A stretch of 64,000 nucleotides of DNA, from assembly GCA_905250125.1 (NCBI GenBank), contig CAJNOL010000273.1, positions 1 through 64,000 of the forward strand, given 5' to 3'. Below the pieces are notes generated by a model that saw nothing but the letters and a program-made list of their open reading frames with translations, made no database searches and was not told the origin of the DNA. Both the position numbers and the translations under genes were made by a program. This document shows, one piece after another, positions 1 to 13,000 of this stretch. The first letter of the stretch is position 1, and every line of letters starts with the position of its first letter. The stretch is from Rotaria sordida (Eukaryota; Rotifera; Eurotatoria; Philodinida; Philodinidae).

Positions 1-354
1 ATAATATTCTATATTCGATATGCAATATTCTTACAAAATTATATTCAGAAAATAATATTTTGACTATACGTGATATTTCTCAATGGGATAGTTTATAAAG
101 CATCAGATAAAACAAAATATAAATAATGTTTATCTTTTATAAAAGATTTTTCTCGTGAGATGTAATCTTAGTTTATCGATTTTTTTACTTTTTTTTTCTC
201 TTAATTAAAAAATATTAATACATACGTATTCTTGTGGTCATAGACAAGTTATTTTATGTTTCACACATTTGTATATGAAACTTTTTATTAATTGGATGTT
301 TTCTTTTTTTGCATAATTTTTCTTTTATTTTCTTTTAATTCTAACTATTTTTTG

Positions 355-2010
355 TTAAACAATCAATTAGAGAACAATTTGAATATGAGCAACAGCAGTA
401 TTTTGTAAAAGTTGTGTAAATTCTTCATTCGTTTTAAGATTTTGTATTATTATATCGATATAAATACGATAGATTAGATTATTTCTATATGAAACTAAGA
501 AAATCAAAAGGTTATATTAAATTACAAGAGAGATTTTGACAAAGCTAACAGTCAAAAATATAAAGAAGAAAGTCAGAATACTGAATTATTTCTTTAAATT
601 GAAAATAAGTGATTTAGTCAATGATTGAAATGCCTATAGTAAAAATAATTTCCGGACTAAGTTAATCAGCTTTTCTTCTTTTGAAACACATATCCTTGAT
701 CTAAAGTCTTAATTATACCTTTTTCTTTCTTCTTTTCATTTATCATGAGATGTGTATACATTTCTTGAGGATTTCCTGCTGCGTATGTTTAGAAAATTGA
801 ATCAAATGAACACAAGAAAAAAAATCATAAAACTATAGAACGAAAGTATTTTACTCACAAGACATTTAATTATGCTAGTTGAATGAAGCTAGTAATAAAT
901 ACCTGCAGATAAAGTTTTTTTTTTTGAGTTTATACAAACTCAATACAAATAAAATTGTTTGTCATGAATATTTAACGACATATATATCAATAGAATGTTA
1001 TGGGAATTTATCATTAATTCTAGATCTCACATTCTCATAGGCAAAGTTAGTGCTTTCTGGGGGATAAAGCACAAGAATGGAGAGTCTAGAGCAACGCTCC
1101 AGGAAAAAATCAGATATAACTGAAGACAGTGAAGAATATTTGCAGTGTACAAAAATGCTAATGAACTAGTCAGTGTTACAGAGATGTCATAATATCTGTA
1201 ACGTGAATATCGAGATACAAAACAGGTATTACGATCTTCACTTAATGAATTCACGATATCCACAGATTGCTAGACTAACAATTTTAAGTGATTTTGGTGT
1301 AACGAATTGGGTTACTGTTTTGCTGAAGGTCATGACTTTTGACTGATCGTTATCTAACGTATGAATATTATGAGATTTCGATTTTTTGTGACCCTTTTTC
1401 CACTTGTTATCATTTACCTTTCAATTTTCCACTAATTTATGTATATTTTCACTAATATAAAATGTATAGTTATGTTTAATTAATAATATCAATCATTCTA
1501 CAATATTGCCCAGAGCACTGAAAACGAAAAACAAAAAATAGTATACTATAAATAAATGAATGAAATCAACATCGAAATTGGTTTTTTTTTCAAAGCTTCA
1601 TCTTGCATTATCTAATTGTTTTGTTAAATTTACAAAATCATATAATATTAATTTAATTAATTATTTGGAATATTAAAAAAAAACTAATATTCTTAAAACA
1701 AGCTAGTATCTCAAATATGCGTTGTATGTTTAATTTTTTATATAGATTTTAATTTTAATTATGACTACTTTTCTTTTTTTTTTAAACTTCAAACGATATA
1801 TTTGCTATTTTCTTTATAACCAATACTAGCTGTATGCGGTTTCCATCACGACGAAGACAATCAAGAAACTGTATTTAAATAAAAATTGAAGAAAAAACAA
1901 AAACATACGATTTTTCTAATCCTTTGTCAATGTCTTTCTCAAATGAATTCGAACTTGTTCATCATTATTACATTCTGTATTTGATGAAGATTCAAGCAAT
2001 TTATTAATTA
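355..2010 (-). pseudogene. decayed partial duplicate of eIF3c
   Basis: Read against the intact eIF3c gene downstream, this stretch keeps collinear blocks of exon-like sequence in the same order and strand. About 383-510 matches the end of the intron and the start of exon 12 (the MDEEFTK region), including the intron's acceptor side, at roughly 80 % by eye. About 1571-1650 matches exon 4, and about 1690-1765 matches exon 3. A weaker match to exon 1 lies near 1945-2010. The methionine of MDEEFTK has become threonine, several indels break the frame, and the parts corresponding to exons 5-11 are mostly missing. No open frame survives. I read it as an old tandem duplicate that died. The exon 12 and exon 4 matches are convincing and the exon 1 match is only suggestive. 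Confidence 0.72.
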
Positions 2011-4389
2011 CTATTATACCAAAACTAGTTAAACTACAAAAGAAAAAAACCTATCATTCATCAGGTTTTTATAATAGGATTTAAGACTTACTATTTTCTT
2101 CATATTGAATGATTGGTGAAATATATTTCTTGTAAAAAAAGAATAAAAATAAACAAGATTCGTTCCTATTTGTTATTTCGTTTACTTTCTAGATTATTGA
2201 TTGACGGTAAAAAAGGTGTAAAACCATCCAATATATGTAAAAGCTGTCGTTCTTTCTTTCCGTTCGAAAAAAACTATACAATTTTCGATAGATACCGCTA
2301 GATATCGGCTTAAGTGTTAGTCAAAATATATGCACGATAGGGTTGTCAATGGGTCAAAATTTTTCCTGTTTGCTTTGCCTCAGGATATCCGCAGATCTGA
2401 CTAGAAGTAAAAGAATGATTTGTAGATCAAATCAGGCCGACTAATGTTTCTTATTTTCCAAATCCATTAAATTCTATAACTTTATCTTAGCATACTTTTC
2501 TAGTTTCACAAAGGAAAGTCTCCACATGTGAACTTCCTTTTTCAATTGACCTCATGTCAGTTTGTCGAGCTCGATGAACTGATCATAATGACATAAAGTG
2601 TTCTTCTCCATAGACTGTCTTTGAGAAGTTAGGTAGATCTCAATGTCAGAAGAATTACTTTTAGCTACTATTTTGAAAATTTTAATTTTTATGTTTTCAA
2701 CATTCAAAGCATTAACATTGAATGTATCTTAATTGAATGTATACTTCCACACAATCAACATAAATGGAATGCTTAAGTACGTCTATACTTTGAATATTTC
2801 AATACCATTAATATTGTGAATATAAGAAATTCAAATATTTTTTTTGAAAATTTATCAAGATTCCCTATAAATACTATTTAAAAGATGCAGTAACTAAAAT
2901 CTTATCAGATATCTCATTTTTAATAGTCTGCATTTTATTTAGTTGTTATCTTGCATGTTTATGTGAAAAAAGTACAATAGATGAAACAGGCAGATGAAAC
3001 ATGGTTAACATGTTTTTAAATGTTTGTCATAATTCGATGAACTTATTGAAATGTATGAAGCCTAGTTTTTTTTCCGGTCGTAGAGTTTCGTATACAGCTT
3101 TAAAATATAAAAATTTATGTTATAAAGACATATATCATTTGTGAAGATATTAATACATCCTGAGCATTTGTCGTTTTTAGTCTTTCATTGTTGTCCAGAG
3201 CAAAAATTTGAAACAACGAAATTAGGAATTTTGAACGAAACGGATTGTTTATGTCAAATAAGAAGACAGAGGATGTACTATTATATATGCTATTTATTTC
3301 ACAAACATATATGAGGAGTGTTCTAGACGTTCTGAAGAAATAGTTTGAAAACTCATCATTCTTGTATTCAACAAAAGTAAAGTTTTTTCACAATTTCGAT
3401 AGATTATTGAATCTATTTGGTACTAATTAACTACAAAGTTTCAAGTCGATAGATTTTGCTATAGATATGAAACTGTAGCAATGCTATCATACTCTATTTT
3501 ATCAATGTGTCAATTACTTACGTAGAAATTTTTAAATTCAAATAACTTTTCGATATAAAAATAAATACACTTCGATTTATTCATATTTCTGTATTAGAGT
3601 AATATTCTCCTTCGATTTCACCTGTATTCATATTTACGAAGATCAACAAATCGTAATATCTAATAACGAACGAGTAAATTATACAAGTCATTCATATAAT
3701 AACTGAGATAATAAGAATTTTATAGGTTTATAGATCAATTTTTACCTTTTTGGCAAAACTCTATTGCCTGAATGCTGAGACTTTTACATATTTACAGTTC
3801 ATTAAATCATCTACCTCATTAATAACAAGTTAAATTGCAAATGTTTTTTTTTTATTTCTTTTTAGTAAAGAAAACGTTTCTTTTAAAGAATAGATGAAAA
3901 AATTTAATGTGAGAACGACGCACTTGTGGTATATTAGAGATAGGCAGATAATAATATTATCAATAGTAATTAATTCATCTATTCGAAAATTTTCATTTTT
4001 AACAACGATCAAATTATATAGACGTTAGAATCAGATTGTTTTACTTATATTCAAAAAAGATTTAGATAATACTTCTATCTGAGCACTATATAATAGATGA
4101 TTTCAATTCTGAAAACAGACTTTTATCATTATTTGATTTGACTTCTTCATCTTAAATAAGTCATTACTCTTGATTAGTATTATATTTCTTTTCTTGAATT
4201 ATATACACATACAACAGTTATATACTAAAATATAGCACTTCCTTCTTCTTCAATGTATTTATGCATCCTCTTTTCTTTTTTTTTTTTATTCGTTATGTGA
4301 TAGAACAACAATAAAGATAGTTACGAATAACACTGTAATATAACGATTTAAATTGATGAAATAAAAAAAAATTTGATGTTAAACGAGTT
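2011..4389. other. intergenic, no gene recognised
   Basis: AT-rich sequence with stops in all frames. The short open frames here (for example 2113-2301 plus and 3830-4012 minus) have no recognisable motif, splice structure or codon pattern like the real genes. It lies 3' of eIF3c and between that gene and its decayed duplicate. Confidence 0.6.
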
Positions 4390-7300
4390 TTAATAAGCAC
4401 GATTTGGTCCCGATCGCGGATTACGATCTATATTAAACAAAAAAAAGAAAATATGATGACATAAAAATATTGATGAATAATTATATGACTTACTCCAATT
4501 TTGTCCACTGCCGCCACCACCACCACCACCTGTACCTTGATTACGTTGTTGACCTTGTTGTACTTCTATAATAAAAGAAAAAAAAAAGAATCAATAAGAA
4601 AGAAAATCAATAAACATACGTTGATTTGGTCTTGAATAAAAGTTTGGTTCACCATTGCGAAAATGAACTAATTTTTCATTTTGCTCATATAATTGAAAGA
4701 CCTTTTCAACAAGTTGAAGTGAAAGTGCTTGTGTTCTTGATGGATCTGTATGATGCATTACAACTGTTTGATTGGGTTCTTCAAGTGAAGCCTACGGAGG
4801 AAACATCATATAAACCTATATTATATTTAAACTAATGAAAAAAAAAAGTTACCATAAGTTCTTCATTGATAATCATTTTACTAATAATACCATAGACTTG
4901 TTTAACCGGTAATTCAAACATGTCAGCTAATGTTGCCATTGAAATAGCATCATAAACAGTAGCATAAGTGAATAAATAAGTACGTAATGATTCTTCTTTA
5001 ATTTTATCTATGAGCATTTTTCGTACTTCTGTTGCTTGTGGCATCAAATTCCAAACCTAAAGAAAGATTAAAAAAAATCATATAACCGTCTTTCGTATTA
5101 TAGATCAATGTATCAATTAGTGGCAATGCCACAGAGGATGACTCAACTCCCTTGAGAAAACTTTTTAAAGTTGTTGCTAACGGTGGTTCCAGAGTAGAAC
5201 TGAGACCTTTATGACCAAAAATTAGAGTCCTGTGGGACAAACTTTTTTCGAGCTTGAATCTCGCTTGTCTCGTCCTATTTTATTTTCAAAATGTTTCCAC
5301 AGTACACTAGACAAACAGGAATTTTCGGAACTCTACCAAAAATTCTAGCGACGTCTCTAGTGTGTCAGTCTTGATCTCTATTCTTTAATGAAAGAAATCC
5401 TGTGAGCACCATGAATCGATTAGAAACGAACTTTTATATTGATGAAAAGAAAAAGATCAATATCGATAAGTAATATTCTAATAAATTGCATTTCTAAACT
5501 AACAGTTTTGTTATATATAACAATTCTCAATGATTAGAACTCGTCGCTTTCAAAATTTTTCGGAGTTGTATCGATCAAATTTTTCTCTTGAGATTTCATT
5601 GAGTAAGTTTCTTTTTTTCTTACCTTTCCATTCATTTTTTCATTAATTAAAAAGTTGACACATGCACTCCAATCGCCTGTTTTCATAGCACGACTTGCAG
5701 CAACAACATGCTCACGCATAGATTCTGGTGGTCCAAAAACAGGTTGTTTTTCTGCTTGACGCATTTGTGTATGAAAATGTTTACTAATTGGACGTTTTCG
5801 TGCATCATATTCATGAGCTACAAAAAACAAAAACAAAAAACCATCAAAACAATATATTCTTTTTTTTGTTTATATAAATTAAAAAGAATAAACTTACAAG
5901 CCATAAATGGAATTTCAATTAACATAGCTGATACAAGATAAACACATTCAATTAGTTCTAAATTAATATGCATATGAAATGGTAATAAACGTTGTCGTTC
6001 TTTCATTTCTTGATCACGTGTTCGTTCTTGATTACGTATCATTTGTACACCTTGTGCTAATAATTCTTTAGCACGATTACCTGATTGCATATCAACAAGA
6101 GCTTGATGTGCTTCACGTATTGCACCAAAACGAAAAGCACATAAACCTAATTGAACAATAGTTCGATTATATAAAATTTGTGTTGCAACATCCGATGTTG
6201 TTATTGTATCTTGCATATGACACATTAACATTAAATCTCGAGCTTCATAATAATGATCATGTAATGCTAAATGATAAACATGACAAAGACTTGCACGTGC
6301 ACGTGCACGATTGAGTGTATCTTTAGCATAAATATATTTGCAAAGACGATCCATAATAGCAACAGATGATTGACCAGGTGGTTTATCATATTTATAATAA
6401 AGATGTTCAATAACACACATATATGCTGTACATAAATGTTGTGGTTGAACAAGTAGAATTGTACCACTATCAGAATCAGTAGTAATCATTACGTTATTAT
6501 TTGCTTTTGATTCTAAATATACTTTTAAACGATCAATTATTGAACAAACACGTAATTCATCCTTTAAACGTTCAACATAATCTTGACTATGAGCATCAGC
6601 ATTTTGTAAAATTTTTGTAAATTCTTCATCCATTTTAAGAATTATTGTTATTACATCACCATGAATACGATAATCGGGTTCTTTCTATATGAAACAAAAA
6701 AAAAGAATCAAAATATGAATAAGATTGATCATGTGTTTAATCCTTTATTATCTGTCGGATCATTTTTGACTCATTTCTTAACATGAAAAATGTTTTTTTT
6801 TTCTAGAATTATTTTGTTTTCCTATATAAACTCATAAATAATTCGGTTTCCATGTTAAAACTTTATTGGAGCTAATATCCAGTTAAAAAAATGCATTTCT
6901 CGACAGTTTTTAAATAACTATTTATTGATCAAACACAGAAATCTGCAGCTTCTGTGTCCCGCTGTTCCGTCTAGACAAGACCTTAACAATAGGAATGGAT
7001 GATTTCGAATTGAAATTAGAATTAATGATTCGATATTATAAAAAGAAACTGAAGACTAACGATTCCAATACGATCCTAGAAATGAAAGACATGATTCAAA
7101 CGAAAAATAACCATCTTTGCAAGTATTTAATTATAAACACTCCTCAGAAATGACTGATTTTTCAAAAAGTAATTCTTGATAAACATGAATTTTTATGTCG
7201 TTGAAGACGAACGGATTATTTATGACAGTGAAATGAGTTCGTTAAATTTAACAATGTGAGTGTTCTAATCAGCAGCACCTACATAAACTATTGCTGTGGT

Positions 7301-10005
7301 TGATTAAATATCAACTCTACTAGACTAATGCAAAGAGATAATGGGTTAATAAATTTAATAAATGATTTTTTCTATGAGAATTAATAAATAAGATTTTCAT
7401 GGATTTATAAAATATTTATAGATATTTTCATATATGAAAAAGGTTTTCTAGAAATATAATTTTTAAATATATTTTATTAAGTATAAAATTTTCATTTAGA
7501 TTAATTCTTCCGTTTTTTCTTTGATTTCAAACTTACTTTAAGATTTTCTGCTTCTTCACTAATATTTTCACTGATTTGAACATTTTCATTTTTAGTCAAT
7601 AATGTTAATAATTCTTCGATATAATCGAGCGCACTAAAACGAAACGAACAAAATATTTTTATGACATTACAAAAAAAAACCGAATATTTTTATACCGTGT
7701 CCATGTTTCTGGTTTTAAACATTCATTACCCTTATGATGATAATCAAAACTAACAGCAATTTGTATTAATAATATTTTAATATCAAGACCAACACCTAAA
7801 TTTTGTTTTTCAACATATAATCGAAGAATTTTTAAACATTCCAATTGATCACGACGATTTGTACCACGTTTACCACGCATAGCAATGATTTCATTAAGTT
7901 TTTTTAAAATAGCCTCATGTGTGATTTCTTCATCTTTACCAAATGAAACAAGTTTTTGAATCTAGAGAATAAATTTTGAAAAAAAAAGCCACAAATGATA
8001 TGTTCTTTTTTAAATTAAAATAACATATGAATATTTTACATCTTGTCGAGGTGCAGAATCTTTTCCTTCTTCATCTTCATCATCTGATGGTTGAACTTGT
8101 TGCTCAATTCGACTTGGTTTTTTTGGGCGTTTAGTACCAGATGATTCTTTGATTCTAGTTTTTTCCGATTTATCAGTTCTAAAATAAAGAGTAAAAATTT
8201 TGTTTTGTATATTTAATTAAATAGTTCATTACTTCAAAAATTTTTTGTAAAGTTCTTCATTTGGTGCATCGACATCGATTGAACTATCAGTAGATTCTTC
8301 ATCACTTTGATCCCATGATACTTCACTTGATTCACTTTCATCATTCTAAAATAATATATTTAAAAAAACAAAAGAATAATGATTTTTTGTATTTTTTTAC
8401 ATCTTGTGGTTTTCCTTTTGTTGGTACAACTTCTTCTTCATCTTCTTCACTTTCAGCACTTTGATCAACTGGTGAAGTTTCATGTTCAGGTAATTCTTCA
8501 TCAACAACATCAGGTCTCTAAAGAAAGAAAAAACAACCTGTTTGAAAAGAAAAAATAAAATAAATTCAAAATAACGAACTTCACGATAAGCATTTATTTC
8601 TTTTTCCAATGGTTCTTGTTTTAAATATCGACGAATTTTTTGACGTAATGCACTTAAATTATTTGAATTATTTTTAGTAAGTGTTTCACGCCACTCACGA
8701 TCACCCCAACACTAAAAAACAAAAAATAAAAATAAAATCATGAAAAGACATTCAATTAACTTCATACTTGATTAACAAAATCATCGAGTTGTACCAATAT
8801 TTTGATAAATGATCTTGGTATTCCTACAACAAAAAAATTTACATTAAAATAAATACAATAACCAAAAAAAAAATAATATTCTTTACCTTGATCTTTTTCC
8901 AAAACTCGCCTGGCTTTATCAAATGCTTTTGTTAAATTTTCATAACCTATAATAGACATACAAAAAACCAAAAACATCTAATATATTCAACAAAAAAAAA
9001 GTATCACTGACATTCATAGACCAAGCCAATATCTCGAATACGCATAGCATGTTTGGTTTTCTTAATAATTTCTTCAATTTCTTCATGTCTAGAAAGTAAA
9101 TCTTTATTCATATGTTTATACAGTAGTCGCAAAAAGTCTCGGTATCAGATAAATAGTACCTAAACTTTAATCCTTTAGTTCCATAATATCTCAACCTGGA
9201 AAGCAAATCTCATGACGTTAGACTCCTCATGCGACTATTCATCGTTGCCTTTATCATCAATAAAAATTTCACGTGAAATGGTTTTAGTTTATCTGATTTA
9301 TGAAGTATTCTGTGAATAATCTCTACATGAAAGTTTATAGGAATCGTCAAAAAGTGTACTACTCTAATCAATCCTTTCCTCAAAATTTCACAATCGCAAC
9401 CATTGATGGAGAATAAGTCTATGTGGAGACTGTCTCTGATAATAGAAGCTTCCTCACGCCTCAAGATTACAGTGGATTGAAGCACTTTATCTGTGACACA
9501 ATATAGACATACAAATCTTTATTTGTTTGTAAGAAAATGGAGATTAACGCATTTAAATAGTGAAAAACTAGTATTTTCATCGTAAATCATTTGTATTAAT
9601 GCCTATCGACTTCGGGGTATTGCTTATGATCAAAGTTTATCGAACTCTATTTGTAGTCAAATTATCGGGCAGAAGTATTGAAGTTTATGTTCGTTTTATT
9701 CAGTAACGAAACTTTCTGCGACTAGTGAATATGTATTAAGAGATGTACCGTTTAGCTTTTTCACTTCGTACAACACGTTTAACATCTTCTTCATCATCAC
9801 TCATTGCAAGATATGGTTTAGGCGCACTAAAATGAGAAATTTAAGAATTCTTGAATAAAAAATTAATAAAAGAAACTACATACTGTTTTGTTGCAGTTTT
9901 GCTGGCACCTTTCTTTGCTGTTGAAACTTGTACTTGTGGTTCATCATCACTGGTTTCTTCACTTGATGAAGAACCTTCATTGAAAAAGAATCGATTACTA
10001 GACAT
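4390..10005 (-). CDS. eIF3c: eukaryotic translation initiation factor 3 subunit C
   Basis: eIF3c is a core PCI-domain subunit of the eIF3 complex, which in the cytoplasm bridges the 40S subunit, eIF1/eIF5 and mRNA during initiation. I could join 17 exons: 9884-10005, 9749-9826, 9012-9088, 8887-8946, 8768-8823, 8580-8711, 8401-8517, 8233-8345, 8040-8178, 7696-7961, 7537-7633, 5898-6684, 5624-5817, 4853-5056, 4620-4791, 4494-4565 and 4390-4427. The total is 2724 nt, 907 aa, against 913 in human. Recognisable blocks include the acidic serine-rich N terminus ([17 protein letters not shown]), [66 protein letters not shown] and, in the PCI region, [12 protein letters not shown] and [11 protein letters not shown]. 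The C terminus is a Gly-rich run followed by [12 protein letters not shown]. The start is the first ATG after a strong 3' splice site 14 nt upstream. Introns 2 and 11 and the one at 5057-5623 are unusually long, and intron 2 holds a palindrome. Confidence 0.97.
9121..9727. repeat. long imperfect palindrome in eIF3c intron 2
   Basis: The left end (9121 onward, beginning cagtagtcgc) is matched by the reverse complement of the right end (up to 9727, ending gcgactagtg) over roughly 70-80 bases with moderate identity. It fills most of the 660-nt intron between exons 2 and 3. It resembles the other fold-back elements in the window but is more decayed. Confidence 0.55.
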
Positions 10006-10019
10006 GATTGTTTTTTTTT

Positions 10020-10040
10020 CTAAAATATAATTCAAATTAA
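10020..10040 (-). promoter_or_regulatory. 3' splice acceptor just upstream of the eIF3c ATG
   Basis: On the minus strand an AT-rich tract ends in ATTTTAG and is followed by 14 nt and then the ATG. No matching donor or upstream exon is evident. It is a candidate spliced-leader trans-splicing site; a 5' UTR cis-intron is the alternative. Confidence 0.5.
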
Positions 10041-13000
10041 GATTTATATTAGAATAGATAATATTGCTTAGAAATTTTGTAATATTAGAAATAGTTTGTA
10101 CTTGTAGTTTTTTTCTTTTTATGAAAGAATAGAAATAAACAATTTGTTAGCTGTCTGATTTCTGAATGGATAAAATCGAAAATATAAATCCATATTTATA
10201 AAAAATAATATTATTCCAATAGAGAGCGTTAGTTACTGATAAGTAATTGATGCAATATTTGTTTTTCGAATTTATTATTGTTGTTTTCTTTTGTATACAG
10301 AATCTAAGACTTAGAGATTTCGCAAGCGAAGAAGAACATCTCAATTTTGAAAAATTTTCGTTTTTCTCCATTGGAGTTCTAGTATTTTATTGTTTACTTT
10401 GCTCATCAATCCCTAAAGACACATTCGAGTACCCCTCTCCCGAATCCTGGCAACCTCGGGAAACTTCTGAACACGCCATCTCTAATTTTGCTTTGATGAG
10501 ATATTCACTCAGAAATAATGAAAATTTCAATAAATATGTGAATGTTGTTCGAAAATTTTCCAAAAAAAATAAATGGATCGTAACTTTCCATATTATGTTT
10601 ATTCACAAGAATATGAACGTTATAATACTAGAAGGTTTTTGATAACGAACAATAAAGAATACATTTGCAATAGAAGGATACATCATAGATTAAATACAAT
10701 CAATATAAAATAAATATGAACAGAAGATGTTCATTTCAATGTAATTATCCTCGTGGTCCAATTCTTTTGATCAATCTTGGTCGTTTATTGTTATATCTAG
10801 TTTTAGAATTTATATTGTGTTTTATGTTTCTGTTTGTATTTTATCACTGTTGATCATTTTGAATGTACACAATGCTGATATGTTTAAAGCAAGATGACAC
10901 TAACACATCAGCGGTAGTACTGCAATAAGCCATTATGAGAACGATGATCAGTAGAAGAACTAATAGAGCATGATATGTGATTCCCATGATTATATAAACC
11001 ACTCTATTCTCACAGAATAAATTCAATTATAGTTCTGTTTATATGCTTCATTTCTTTTGTATTGTATGTTTTCTAGTAATGAGCAAATCAATTTCTTTCA
11101 CAGTCTGGAAAATGCGTATGCATACATACCAATTGTATATAGCTGTCGAAGAACTGTGGAATAGAAATTAGGCATACCATCATATTATTCTGTTTGACTG
11201 CTTCCCGTTATAGGTTCATGCACAGCTCAGAAATGAAACAATATTAATTTTTATTAACTTGATAGACATATGGGCAAGTTCTTAGCTAAAAAATGAAATA
11301 TCTTATAAAGGTGAACTGTGATCGGTTCAGATTACGTGAACGTTTATCGGATTCGATAATAAAAATTCGTGTGAGATGGTGCAATATTGATTTTTTGTAA
11401 CACTTACAAGATCTGAACCATCTATTTCTTAGAAACAAGAGATTCTTATTTAGTAATCAGAGGCTCATTTTGTATTTCTGTTAAAATAATTAAAATATAT
11501 CTCGTTTCGTTTTTGAATTATATACAAGCTTCTATGATAAAGTCGCTCATCAAAATCATATCGGTACGTGTCTAATAAGAGTTTTTTTCTAACGTCTTCA
11601 AAATTTGGGAATTTCTTAACTAAAATATTGTATTAACTGTAACTGTTCGTCTTCAGAGCAGAACTCGTCGAGTAGCAGAGACAGATGAACATGTGAATGT
11701 GAAAAATAATGTAAATAACTAATTATTCTGTCTACTTAATAGTATGGAACAAGAACAGAACTGATAGTCCTTCTCTGATTCGACAGCAGCTATTATAGGT
11801 GTTCTAAAATTGATCACACAATTTGAAAATTTCGATTTATCAATTGTTGAATACTTCTATATTTGTAAGTTAATGAAAGCATAGCTACAACATTAAAAAA
11901 AAATTGGTTACAATAGAAACTCACTGAGCTTGTGTCCTTGCGGAAAGGAGGTTATTTACTTTGAATAAATGAATAAAACATAAAATAGAAAAGTCAAAAT
12001 AAATAACAAAAATAATGATGACAGATAAGAATAAATAAAATAAGTTAAAGTGTAATCGATCATGAGAAATTTAATTTCATGTTTCATCTTGTGTTTGTTG
12101 TTTTTTTTTTAATGCTCTGAAAAGACTTGTAGAGAAAGAGAAAGATGTAAAACGAAACAGCAATCAAAACATAATATTTGATCGAGCAATCATTATTTCA
12201 TATTATCGAGTCAGTATAGCTTCATGATCTTTATATTACAAAAATATTTCAAACCTTGACAAAATCATATAAAGAACGAGGTAATGCATAATCAAAACTG
12301 CAAAAAAATACGTACAGTTTATTTTAATAATTTATTAATGTTTCCTTAAGAAGATAAAAAAAGACTAGTTCTAGAATGATATAGACAAAACAAAATATAT
12401 AAACATGATTAGTAGTTTATTTGAATTATTTATCAGTAGAATAAACTTTATGTGACACATATCTGATTTAATTATTGTCAAAAATAAAACCTACAATCCA
12501 TCGTTTTGTCTGGTTCGGTTTAAAATATCACTATCTACAATCTACTATATTATATTTATCATAGTCAATGTAGTAAACTATGATTGTAAATATCACATAC
12601 ATCGTGGTGAGTTCAAATGAAAACTACATACGAAAATTTGTTCACTTTAGTCAATATAAAAACAAGGATTACAATTAGATTTTAATGAGAGCTGAGATCA
12701 GCTTTAGTCGAAATAGAAAAAAGAATATTTCAAGCAGAATTGTAATCGATAATGGTAAACGGCTGGTTCAGTAGAGAATTTCTTATCGGACAGATTAGAT
12801 TTTTTCAAGCTTTTGCATGTTGGTTTTTCGCAAACCAAACCATTTTTACTGATGTCAATGATTATTTCTATAAGTGAATATGTATTAGAATATTTTTATT
12901 AAGCAGATATTCATCAAAATACACTTAATTTATTTTATCAATTCACTTCAATATCAAATCATATTATCGAAACAAAATGGAATCCTTGTAATTTATCATA

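Noticed and set aside
5004..5240. 78-aa minus-strand frame overlapping eIF3c
   Set aside because: Mostly within the intron at 5057-5623; the true exon 14 is in another frame.
10247..10642. 131-aa plus-strand open frame upstream of eIF3c
   Set aside because: Starts with a Phe/Val-rich run from AT-rich DNA, has no recognisable domain or splice context, and codon use does not resemble the real genes.
12085..12300. Minus-strand exon-like pieces reading FDYALPRSLYDFVK and SIKKKTTNTR
   Set aside because: Splice borders look good, but no start exon or further exons could be joined and I do not recognise the family. Left as a note only.
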